From assembly GCA_030528545.1 (NCBI GenBank), contig JAUMYR010000023.1, positions 1 through 6,210 of the forward strand: a stretch of DNA of 6,210 nucleotides, read 5' to 3'. The notes under the pieces were generated by a model that had not been told where the DNA came from, made no database searches, and saw nothing but the letters and a program-made list of their open reading frames with translations. Made by a program: the position numbers and the translations under genes. This DNA is from Propionibacteriaceae bacterium (lineage in GTDB: Bacteria > Actinomycetota > Actinomycetes > Propionibacteriales > Propionibacteriaceae). This document shows, in pieces, positions 1-5,818 of the stretch. Each line of letters opens with the position of its first letter. Within the stretch, counting starts at the first letter, position 1.

Positions 1-90
1 GTTCCCACCAACGCCTCCGAACGAGTGCGGGTGCACCTGCACGAGATCGACGGGGCCGACGAAGTCATCATCGAAGGATGCCTGGCATGA
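1..90 (+). CDS. pyrR: PyrR C-terminus (partial): pyr operon regulator / uracil phosphoribosyltransferase
   Basis: The window opens inside this gene, in frame 1, and only the last 29 codons are present, ending at TGA 88-90. The visible tail reads [20 protein letters not shown] and then EVIIEGCLA. This matches the end of PyrR proteins, where a PTS[KR]-S-E-x-V segment is followed by V-x-L-x-E-x-D-G-x-D. PyrR binds UMP or UTP and represses pyr genes through RNA, and it also has uracil phosphoribosyltransferase activity. Its place directly before pyrB is the usual one. One small oddity is PTNA where most family members have PTS[KR]. The stop overlaps the pyrB start (ATGA), so the two genes are probably translationally coupled. 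The catalytic PRPP-binding motif lies upstream of the window and cannot be checked. Confidence 0.85.
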   Translation, partial: VPTNASERVRVHLHEIDGADEVIIEGCLA

Positions 91-1019
91 AGCACCTGCT
101 CAGTATCAACGACCTCACCCGCGACGACGCCGTCGGCATCCTCGACCTCGCCGAGGAGATGCACGACGTTCAGTCGCGTCCGATCAAGAAGCTGCCCGCC
201 CTGCGCGGACGGACCATCATCAACCTCTTCTTCGAGGATTCGACCCGCACCCGCGGGTCCTTTGAACTGGCCGCCAAGTGGATGAGCGCCGACAGCCTCA
301 ACGTCAGCGCGAAGGGATCGAGCCTCAGCAAGGGCGAGTCGATGCGCGACACCCTCTTGACCCTGGATGCCATGAGCGTGGATGCGTTCATCATCCGCCA
401 TTCCGGTTCCGGTGCGGTCGCCCAGGCCGCCAGCTGGGTGCGGGCGTCGGTCATCAACGCTGGCGATGGCCAACACGAACACCCCACGCAAGCGTTGCTG
501 GATGCTTTCGCGATGCGTCGCCATTTCCGCAGCCTTGGCGAGGAGGATTGGTCAAACAAAAAGGTCACCATTACCGGTGACCTTTTGCATTCCCGGGTAG
601 TGCGCAGCAATGTGCTGCTGCTGACCAAGCTCGGCGCTTCCATCACCCTGTGCGCCCCGCCGACGCTGCTGCCTCCCGGGGTGGAGACCTGGGGGGTCGA
701 GGTGACCACGGACTTCGATTCGGCGCTTGAGGGCACCGACATCGCCATGATGCTGCGGGTCCAGCGGGAGCGGATGCAGGGCGGGTTCTTCCCCAACGAG
801 CGCGAATACATCGACGGCTACTGCCTGACACCGAAGCGGCTCGCCGGACTAAAGCCGAGCGCCGCGATCTGCCACCCGGGCCCGATGAACCGGGGTTTGG
901 AGATCTCCAGCGCCGCGGCGGACGCCGCCAATTCGCTCATCTTGGACCAGGTGTCGGCCGGTGTGGCCGTCCGCATGGCCGTGTTGTACAAAATCCTCGG
1001 TGGATCGGAGCAATCATGA
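87..1019 (+). CDS. pyrB: Aspartate carbamoyltransferase catalytic chain
   Basis: This cytosolic enzyme makes N-carbamoyl-L-aspartate from carbamoyl phosphate and aspartate, the committed step of pyrimidine synthesis. The product is 310 residues, the usual length of the catalytic chain. Visible motifs are the carbamoyl-phosphate loop [13 protein letters not shown] (48-60), the mobile-loop SKGE with K82, R104-H105, [16 protein letters not shown] (124-139), [12 protein letters not shown] (164-175), LRVQRER (223-229) and HPGPMNRG (263-270). HPTQ and HPGPMNRG separate it from ornithine carbamoyltransferase. I chose ATG 87 over the in-frame ATG 78 because GAAGGA (73-78) lies 8 nt upstream of it, it forms the ATGA overlap with pyrR, and MKHLLSI is the normal family start. 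Residue 57 is Gly where S, L or I is more common. No pyrI regulatory chain follows, as expected in actinobacteria. Confidence 0.96.
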   Translation: MKHLLSINDLTRDDAVGILDLAEEMHDVQSRPIKKLPALRGRTIINLFFEDSTRTRGSFELAAKWMSADSLNVSAKGSSLSKGESMRDTLLTLDAMSVDAFIIRHSGSGAVAQAASWVRASVINAGDGQHEHPTQALLDAFAMRRHFRSLGEEDWSNKKVTITGDLLHSRVVRSNVLLLTKLGASITLCAPPTLLPPGVETWGVEVTTDFDSALEGTDIAMMLRVQRERMQGGFFPNEREYIDGYCLTPKRLAGLKPSAAICHPGPMNRGLEISSAAADAANSLILDQVSAGVAVRMAVLYKILGGSEQS

Positions 1020-2278
1020 ATTACGTCATCAAGGGTGCCCGGGATGCCTCCGGACAGGCCCGTGACTACTACATCGCCGACGGCGTGTTCGTCGATGCCC
1101 GGCCGGACAACGCCCAGGTGATCGACGCCGACGGGCTGCTGATCCTGCCCGGCCTGGTCGACCTGCACACTCACCTGCGAGAGCCCGGCCGGGAGGACGC
1201 CGAAACCGTCGCCACCGGCACCACGGCGGCGGCGAGGGGCGGGTTCACCGCGGTCTTCGCAATGGCCAACACCGATCCGGTGACCGACACCGCCGAACGC
1301 GCCATGCATGTCTACGATCTCGGCGTGGAGGCGGGCAACTGTCAGGTGGTGCCGGTGGGCGCGATCACCAAGGGCCTCCAGGGCGCCGAGCTGGCCGAGC
1401 TCGGGCTGATGGCCAAGTCGCGGGCCGGAACGCGGCTGTTCTCCGACGACGGGCGCTGCGTCATGGATTCGATGCTGATGCGGCGGGCCTTCGAGTGGAT
1501 CAAACCCTTCGACGGGGTCTTGGCGCAACATTCTCAGGACCCGGGCCTGGCCGGGCCGAAGGCCTGCTGTCACGAGGGTGAGCTGAGCGGCCGCCTCGGA
1601 CTGCCCGGATGGCCGCCCGCCGCCGAATCGGTCATCATCGCCCGCGACGCCCAGCTGGCCGAGCTGACCGGCTCCCGGTTGCATGTGTGCCACATCACCA
1701 GCGCCGAGGGCGTCGAAGTGGTGCGCTGGGCGAAGAAGCGCGGGATCAACATCACCGCCGAGGTCACCCCGCATCACCTGCTGCTGGGCGTGGAGGAACT
1801 GAGCGGCTACGACACCACCTACAAGGTGAATCCGCCGCTGCGTTCCTCGGAGCACATTGAGGCGCTGCGCGCGGCCCTGGCCGACGGCACCATCGACACC
1901 GTCGGCACCGACCACGCCCCTCATGCCTCCCAGGACAAGGATCATTCCTTCGACGTGGCCGCTCCGGGCATGATCGGCCTAGAGCAGGCCCTCGGCGTGG
2001 TCATCGAGACCATGGTCAAGCCGGGACGCCTGACCTGGGAGCAGGTCGCCGAGCGGATGAGCATCGCCCCGGCCCGGATCGCCCGCTTGTCCTCCCAGGG
2101 GCGTCCCTTGACGGTGGGAGAACCGGCGAACCTGGTTCTCGTCGACCCGCAGCGGCGGGCCGTGGTGGACCGGGAGGCCTCGGCCTCCCGGTCGCGCAAC
2201 AATCCCTATCACGGCCGCGACCTGCCCGATCCGGTGATGGCGACGATGTGGGCTGGCAAGCTCACCTACGCCCAATAA
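1016..2278 (+). CDS. pyrC: Dihydroorotase
   Basis: This zinc amidohydrolase reversibly cyclises N-carbamoyl-L-aspartate to L-dihydroorotate, the step after PyrB. The product is 420 residues, normal for the long (class I) bacterial form. Motifs are [10 protein letters not shown] (49-58; metal ligands H51 and H53), MANTDP (83-88), FSDDG (142-146), AQHSQD (170-175; H172), [10 protein letters not shown] (223-232; H226), TPHHL (251-255), VNPPLR (271-276) and GTDHAPH (297-303; catalytic Asp299). The DDG Asp occupies the position where other dihydroorotases have a carboxylated Lys, as in the Aquifex and Bacillus type. HSQD replaces the more common HAED. The start ATG 1016 overlaps the pyrB stop by four bases (ATGA), and CGGAG (1006-1010) sits 5 nt upstream. 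The stop overlaps the next gene's ATG by one base. Confidence 0.96.
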   Translation: MNYVIKGARDASGQARDYYIADGVFVDARPDNAQVIDADGLLILPGLVDLHTHLREPGREDAETVATGTTAAARGGFTAVFAMANTDPVTDTAERAMHVYDLGVEAGNCQVVPVGAITKGLQGAELAELGLMAKSRAGTRLFSDDGRCVMDSMLMRRAFEWIKPFDGVLAQHSQDPGLAGPKACCHEGELSGRLGLPGWPPAAESVIIARDAQLAELTGSRLHVCHITSAEGVEVVRWAKKRGINITAEVTPHHLLLGVEELSGYDTTYKVNPPLRSSEHIEALRAALADGTIDTVGTDHAPHASQDKDHSFDVAAPGMIGLEQALGVVIETMVKPGRLTWEQVAERMSIAPARIARLSSQGRPLTVGEPANLVLVDPQRRAVVDREASASRSRNNPYHGRDLPDPVMATMWAGKLTYAQ

Positions 2279-2523
2279 TGGCGGACAAGGAGCATCCGCT
2301 GGAGGTATTCTGGCGGCCCAGCTGCCCGTTCTGCGTTCTGCTGCGTGCAGATCTGAAGCTGCGAGGAGTCCGGGCTCACTGGCGCAATATCTGGGAAGAC
2401 GAGGAGGCCCGCGACATTGTCCGGGCGGCCAACGGCGGTCACGAGACCGTGCCCACGGTCCGCTATGGCGACATCACGCTGACCAACCCCTCCGGGAGCG
2501 CCGTGCGCTCGCTCATTGCGTAA
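2278..2523 (+). CDS. Glutaredoxin / mycoredoxin-like thiol oxidoreductase
   Basis: This is an 81-residue single-domain thioredoxin-fold protein, the size of actinobacterial mycoredoxin-like glutaredoxins. It starts with a short beta strand (LEVFWRPS) leading into CPFC (residues 16-19), the dithiol active site. Near the C-terminal half are TVPTVRYGD, with the conserved cis-proline (P54), and LTNPS (63-67), which corresponds to the family's final strand and helix start. Such proteins reduce mixed disulfides with mycothiol or protein disulfides in the cytosol; the actual substrate cannot be read from the sequence. ATG 2278 shares its A with the pyrC stop (TAATG). It is preferred over an in-frame start 30 bases upstream, inside pyrC, because the domain begins right after it. 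No good Shine-Dalgarno is visible, so translation probably depends on coupling to pyrC. Mycobacterial pyr operons carry an unrelated small membrane protein gene at this place. Confidence 0.85.
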   Translation: MADKEHPLEVFWRPSCPFCVLLRADLKLRGVRAHWRNIWEDEEARDIVRAANGGHETVPTVRYGDITLTNPSGSAVRSLIA

Positions 2524-2535
2524 ACCAGCAATGCT

Positions 2536-2582
2536 GATGGGGGTCCCGGCCATCTTCGCGGTCGGGACCCCCATCCTGTTCT
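2536..2582 (+). terminator. Strong hairpin terminator ending the pyr operon
   Basis: The arm GATGGGGGTCCCGGCC (2536-2551) pairs with GGTCGGGACCCCCATC (2560-2575) over 16 bp with one G-U wobble, leaving an 8-nt loop (ATCTTCGC). It starts 12 nt after the redoxin stop codon. The tail CTGTTCTCC is only moderately T-rich, which is common for actinobacterial terminators. It separates the pyr genes from the riboswitch-controlled gene downstream. Confidence 0.85.
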
Positions 2583-2609
2583 CCTGCCGGAGCGGGGCGC
2601 TCGTCCCAC

Positions 2610-2645
2610 CGGTCTCGGTGGACAAGATGCGTTAGGATCGTAGGT
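2610..2645 (+). promoter_or_regulatory. Possible promoter for the riboswitch-led gene
   Basis: TAGGAT (2633-2638) fits the actinobacterial -10 pattern TAnnnT and would start transcription near 2645, just before the RNA element. The -35 region (near 2610-2615, CGGTCT) is weak. It lies between a terminator and a structured leader, where a promoter is required, but the exact site is an inference. Confidence 0.35.
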
Positions 2646-2653
2646 GAGCCGGG

Positions 2654-2762
2654 ACAAGACAGCTAGGGTTCCGCCCGCGACGAGCTGGGGTCTGTGACCG
2701 AGCGCTGTGGCTTTCGTCAGGAGACGAAAGGGCACCTATTAGCACAAAACGCTCGAGGGGGA
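2654..2762 (+). promoter_or_regulatory. ykkC-class riboswitch aptamer, probably the nucleoside-diphosphate variant
   Basis: Seen: stem P1 pairs ACAGC (2659-2663) with GCTGT (2704-2708). Inside it lie the core CTAGGGTTCCG (2663-2673), a small hairpin (CCCGC 2674-2678 with GC-T-GGG 2684-2689, loop GACGA) and TCTGTGACCGAGCG (2691-2704). Then come a perfect 8-bp hairpin CTTTCGTC-AGGA-GACGAAAG (2711-2730) and AGC-ACAAAAC-GCT-CGAGG (2741-2758). Known: ykkC aptamers share CTAGGGTTCCG, an ACTGGTCCGAGAG-like segment, a variable hairpin and a 3' GGG-ATAAAAG-CCC-GGGAG hairpin, all in this order. The 3' part here keeps the layout and the 7-nt A-rich loop but not every canonical base. ykkC subtypes sense guanidine, ppGpp, PRPP or nucleoside diphosphates. 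A NUDIX gene downstream points to the last group, which is an inference. It would control the gene starting at 2815. Confidence 0.72.
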
Positions 2763-2809
2763 TGGCTCAGCGCGTTAGCATGCGCGCTACCTGTTCTCGA
2801 TCCCGGAGG
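2759..2809 (+). promoter_or_regulatory. Likely expression platform between aptamer and start codon
   Basis: Between the aptamer and the GGAGG Shine-Dalgarno (2805-2809, 5 nt before ATG 2815) there is a 6-bp hairpin AGCGCG / CGCGCT (2769-2774 and 2783-2788, 8-nt loop). It is flanked by GGGAT (2759-2763) and ATCCC (2800-2804), which can pair. GGGAT abuts the aptamer's last conserved segment and ATCCC abuts the Shine-Dalgarno, so ligand binding could change access to the ribosome site. No T-run follows, so translational control is more likely than termination. The switching model is inference. Confidence 0.35.
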
Positions 2810-2814
2810 CTGTT

Positions 2815-4050
2815 ATGCTCATTGACCAGTTCGATGTTTTTCTTCTCGACCTTGATGGCGTCGTGTACGTCGGCGACCAGTTACTTCCCGGTGTATCCGA
2901 AGCCTTCACTGGCCTTCAGAACCGGGGCAAGGTAATCCGGTTCGTGACGAACGATCCCCGTCCCACCCGTATGGAGATCGTTGATCGCCTGGGGCGCCTG
3001 GGTGTGATGGCGAGCGTAGAACAGATCGTCTCGTCCGGGTGGGCCACGGCGCGCTGGCTGCGCCAGCATGGCATCACGAGCGCTTACGTGGTCGGCAGCG
3101 ATGGCCTTCGCGCAGAACTCGCTGCCAACGGCGTGAGTGCCGTTGCCGGCTCTGGGGCCGAAGCGGTGGTTGTCGGCTGCGACGAGACGGTGACGTACCG
3201 GGACATCGCGCAGGCTTCCGTCTTGGTTCGTGCCGGGGTAGCGTTCGTGGCCACGAACGTGGATGCGACCTTCCCCACAGGCGACGAGCTGTGGCCGGCT
3301 ACCGGCGCCGTGGTGTCGGCGGTCCAGACTGCGAGCGGGCGCCGCCCCGTGGTGGTGGGCAAGCCAAGCCCAGAGATGTTCCGCCTCGCCCGGCAGGGGC
3401 TGGCCCCCACGTCCCGAGTGGTGGTCGTGGGGGACACCGTGGCCACCGACATCGCCGGAGCACACCGCGCAGGTCTACCAGCGGTCCTCGTCGCGACCAC
3501 GGCACCGGGCGACCCCGGACGCTGCGACCGGCGGATGCCGGAGGCGACGGTCGGGGGCCTAGCAGGGTTGTTCGATCCGGACATCACTATCGAAGCCGCA
3601 CACCCAGCGTCCCTCCCGTGGCCAGACGAGGTCCGGGCTGGTGTGGCCGCCGTGGTCTTCGACGAAGCAGGGCGCGTGCTCCTGGGACGCAGGCTGGACA
3701 ACGGGCTGTGGGGATTACCGTCGGGACACGTCGAAGTGGGCGAGACCGCCGCGCAGGCGGCGGTACGAGAAGTCGCCGAGGAAACCGGCTTGCTGGTGCG
3801 GGTGCAGCGGTTGATCGGGGTGTACTCAGACCCCGCCTCCCAGGTATTCGCCTACCCCGATGGGAGGGTCACTCAGTTCGTCACGACTACTTTTGCCTGC
3901 GTCCCGTGCGGCGGGCAGTTGGCCCCCGACGGCACCGAGACCTCGCAGGCGGGGTTCTTTTCGCCCCATGACCTTCCGAAACCGTTGCTGACGATGCACC
4001 CGCGATGGCTCGCCGACGCCCTGTCGGGAGGCACCGGCTTCGTCGACTGA
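2815..4050 (+). CDS. Two-domain enzyme: HAD-IIA phosphatase fused to NUDIX hydrolase
   Basis: This 411-residue cytosolic protein joins two hydrolases. Residues 1-255 are a NagD/4-nitrophenylphosphatase-type HAD-IIA domain: motif I DLDGVVY (nucleophile D12, acid D14), motif II VTN (T45), motif III VGKPSPEMF with K183, and motif IV GDTVATDI (D207, D212). Many relatives have GDR-x-x-TDI at motif IV; here the Arg is Thr. Residues 272-400 are a NUDIX domain with the complete box G304-x5-E310-x7-R318-E319-V-A-E322-E323-T-G-L, preceded by LWGLPSG. NUDIX enzymes cleave nucleoside diphosphates linked to another group, and HAD-IIA enzymes remove phosphates from small molecules or nucleotides. A stepwise nucleotide breakdown is therefore plausible, but the substrate is unknown. 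ATG 2815 follows GGAGG by 5 nt and begins at the first HAD strand. A ykkC-type riboswitch lies in its leader. No clear terminator is seen after it; the 113 nt to the next gene hold no confident site. Confidence 0.9.
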   Translation: MLIDQFDVFLLDLDGVVYVGDQLLPGVSEAFTGLQNRGKVIRFVTNDPRPTRMEIVDRLGRLGVMASVEQIVSSGWATARWLRQHGITSAYVVGSDGLRAELAANGVSAVAGSGAEAVVVGCDETVTYRDIAQASVLVRAGVAFVATNVDATFPTGDELWPATGAVVSAVQTASGRRPVVVGKPSPEMFRLARQGLAPTSRVVVVGDTVATDIAGAHRAGLPAVLVATTAPGDPGRCDRRMPEATVGGLAGLFDPDITIEAAHPASLPWPDEVRAGVAAVVFDEAGRVLLGRRLDNGLWGLPSGHVEVGETAAQAAVREVAEETGLLVRVQRLIGVYSDPASQVFAYPDGRVTQFVTTTFACVPCGGQLAPDGTETSQAGFFSPHDLPKPLLTMHPRWLADALSGGTGFVD

Positions 4051-4163
4051 CGCCAGACGAGAAGGAAAGCGCCACCGTATCGGCTACGCCGTGAGTATCC
4101 TATTCGCCGCATAGCTTGAGCTAAGCGAACCATCCCGATGGATCTGATGAGAGGACCTCCACC

Positions 4164-5285
4164 ATGACCCAGCGCGCGCTCCTAGCGCAGCAAGAAGCCT
4201 GGCTGCGCCGCAACCGTCTACCGCTCATCATTCCTGGACGGCGCAGACTCCCGCGGATGCTGAACGCGATAGCGCCCTTCGTCGGCATGATACTCATCTG
4301 GTCGCTGTCGCTCTGGCTGTCCAACGAGATCATCACGGTCCTAACCAATGCTGACGAAACGAATCTTTCTACCCTGACCGAATCCCAGCTTGCCGTCCTG
4401 AGCTGGTCGGTGCTGCTCTTCCTCGCGTCAGTGCCCACCGCGATCATCCACCAGCTCTGGCAGCGCCGTTGGCCAGCCGCGATACGCTACACCGTCGCGG
4501 GGGTGCTCATCGCTCTCTGGCTGCTCTTGCCCGGTACTGCGTTTCCTGTCACTGAGCGAAATCTGATGCTGTTCGTGGCCGCCCTAGCGGTGTATTGCGA
4601 GATCCCAACGATACTGAGGTGGGCCGGAAACTGTGTGCTTCGCTCGCTCCCCACTTCTTGGGCCGATGATTGCCCAGGTTCTACCGCTACTGCTTCTCGC
4701 CCAGTTGCTGGTGTTCTTCACCAATGAGATCTGGCAGATGGCCTACCAATTCAGCAGCGCCACGATGTGGGCGATCAACGGCATCTTGCTATTACCCATC
4801 GTGTTGCTCATCTGGTCACATAGCAGAAAAGCCCTGAAAAATTATCTCGATCGCCCGACCACCATCCGGAGCTGCTTGTCAACACACCTTTTGAGGGCCA
4901 ACCCGCCAGGATGGAACCGGTCAAGCTGCGGCTTTCTGAGCGGATCAATCTCCTGCTCTTGCCGATGGCCGCCCAGCTCATCCAAGTCGGCCTCTTCTCG
5001 CTCCTGGTCTGCCTCTTCTTCGTCGGCCTTGGCTCGGTTGCCCTGAACCCTAAGCTCATCTCTGACTGGACGAGCAAACCACCGGTCTGCATGTCCTGGA
5101 TGGGTTTCAGCCTACCCATCGACTCGACGATGTTCCAGGTGTCCCTCATTCTGGCAACATTTTCTGGGCTGTCCTTCGCCGCATTGAATATCACCGATGA
5201 ATCGTACCGGGACGTGTTCCTCGCTCCCATCGTCAACGAGATGGAACTCAACCTCGCCGCGCGCCGGATCTACAGGAACTTCTGA
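4164..5285 (+). pseudogene. Multi-spanning membrane protein of unknown function, broken by two compensating frameshifts
   Basis: ATG 4164 follows GAGAGGA (4149-4155) by 8 nt. The frame encodes a basic N-terminus (RRNRLPLIIPGRRRLPR) and about four hydrophobic segments, then loses sense and stops at 4727. The protein resumes in the next frame (LLGPMIAQVLPLLLLAQLL, FFTNEIWQMA and another membrane segment) up to about 4857. It then returns to the first frame as HHPELLVNTPFEGQPARMEP, with two or more further membrane segments and stop 5283-5285. Removing one C from CCCC (4649-4652) and restoring one base near 4857 gives a continuous protein of about 373 residues with roughly eight membrane spans. 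I know similar unnamed actinobacterial integral membrane proteins with a NEIWQ/AEVWQ-like segment, but no function. The later ATG/GTG starts (4633, 4911) lie inside the protein, so I do not treat them as separate genes. A sequencing error is the main alternative to true decay. Confidence 0.7.
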
Positions 5286-5290
5286 TCCGG
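5264..5290 (+). terminator. Weak hairpin across the stop of the membrane gene
   Basis: CCGGATC (5264-5270) can pair with GATCCGG (5284-5290) across a 13-nt loop containing the stop codon. A second GATCCGG lies at 5313-5319. There is no T-run, so termination is uncertain. No gene or other clear element is seen in the rest of 5286-5467 apart from the palindrome listed separately. Confidence 0.25.
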
Positions 5291-5318
5291 GCTCTGCGTC
5301 GGTCAGCACGACGATCCG

Positions 5319-5334
5319 GAGGCAGGCCTGCCTC
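5319..5334. repeat. Perfect 16-bp palindrome
   Basis: GAGGCAGGCCTGCCTC is its own reverse complement, with no spacer. It lies about 135 nt upstream of the T7SS-type gene pair and 34 nt after the membrane gene stop. The form suits a dimeric regulator's binding site better than a terminator. The role is unknown. Confidence 0.4.
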
Positions 5335-5467
5335 ATTCGCGGGCATTGGGGACGCTCCTAGCCAGATATTCCAGCTGACCATCGGTGGTGCTGGCATCGC
5401 CTCGGCCCACACGGGTGGCCTCGCCTGCTGCCAGAATCGTCTTGGACCATCACCGGCTGGAGGGTAC

Positions 5468-5809
5468 ATGATCGACATCGACCACGACGCGATCGGCGTC
5501 CAGGTGCGACAGGACTGGCAGGACGCAGACGTGATGCAGCAATGCCGCGACCTCACCGGCACGGCCTGTGCGGTCTCCTCTTTCGGGATCGGCGCCGGGG
5601 TCGGCCCGGCGGTGGAAGGATTCTCATCCTTGCAGAGCGCGGTCAATGAACTCAGTTCCACCATGCGGGCGGGCCTCAACGAACTCTACGAGGCCTTCGT
5701 CGTCCTCGGCTCCAACGACACCACGGTGGGCGACAACTACAACGAGGTTGACGCCCTCAACGCACGTTTCTTCCAGCTCCTTGGTCCCCGAGCCCCGCAG
5801 ATCAACTAG
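5468..5809 (+). CDS. Small WXG100/EspC-like protein, probable type VII secretion substrate or partner
   Basis: This 113-residue acidic protein has no signal peptide or membrane segment. It is mostly helical in appearance: residues 10-35, and a long amphipathic stretch 50-82 (VEGFSSLQSAVNELSSTMRA onward), separated by a Gly-rich turn IGAGVGP (41-47). Near the C-terminus is YNEVD (Y91 to D95), which fits the YxxxD/E export signal of type VII (ESX) substrates, followed by ALNARFFQLL. Size, helical hairpin layout and signal match the small ESX-type proteins (WXG100, EspC-like) that accompany T7SS effectors, although the central WxG is absent. ATG 5468 follows GGAGGG (5459-5464) with a short 3-nt spacing. 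The next gene begins 9 nt after the stop, so the two form an operon and may be a chaperone or co-secreted partner and its effector. The family assignment is inferred from these traits, not from a clear domain match. Confidence 0.65.
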   Translation: MIDIDHDAIGVQVRQDWQDADVMQQCRDLTGTACAVSSFGIGAGVGPAVEGFSSLQSAVNELSSTMRAGLNELYEAFVVLGSNDTTVGDNYNEVDALNARFFQLLGPRAPQIN

Positions 5810-5818
5810 GGAGATCCC

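Noticed and set aside
170..811. A 213-codon minus-strand frame opposite pyrB
   Set aside because: Shadow of pyrB: Ser/Arg-rich, no motif, no plausible ribosome site or context.
818..1945. A 375-codon open frame on the minus strand across the pyrB-pyrC junction
   Set aside because: It is antisense to two well-supported enzymes, its product is low-complexity with no recognisable motif, and long antisense frames are common in GC-rich coding DNA.
2603..2623. Hairpin CCACCG-GTCT-CGGTGG as a second terminator
   Set aside because: It is short, has no T-run, and overlaps the likely -35 region. A strong terminator already lies 30 nt upstream.
2641..2738. TAGGTG (2641-2646) complementary to CACCTA (2733-2738) as an outer aptamer stem
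   Set aside because: The pairing is perfect over 6 bp but would need transcription to start earlier than the proposed -10 allows, and I do not know such an outer stem in this class. It may be chance.
3039..3971. A 310-codon plus-strand frame inside the HAD-NUDIX gene
   Set aside because: Arg/Gly-rich out-of-frame reading of a gene whose own frame holds both catalytic motif sets.
4112..4123. TAGC-TTGA-GCTA as a terminator after the HAD-NUDIX gene
   Set aside because: Only a 4-bp stem with no T-run; too weak to call.
4633..5046. A separate 137-residue membrane protein starting at GTG 4633
   Set aside because: Its start lies inside the broken membrane gene without a ribosome site, and its last third (Ser/Cys-rich) is out-of-frame reading. 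It is better read as the middle piece of one gene.
4911..5285. A separate 124-residue membrane protein starting at ATG 4911
   Set aside because: Coherent protein sequence continues upstream of this ATG in the same frame to about 4857, so it is the C-terminal piece of the same gene rather than a new gene.
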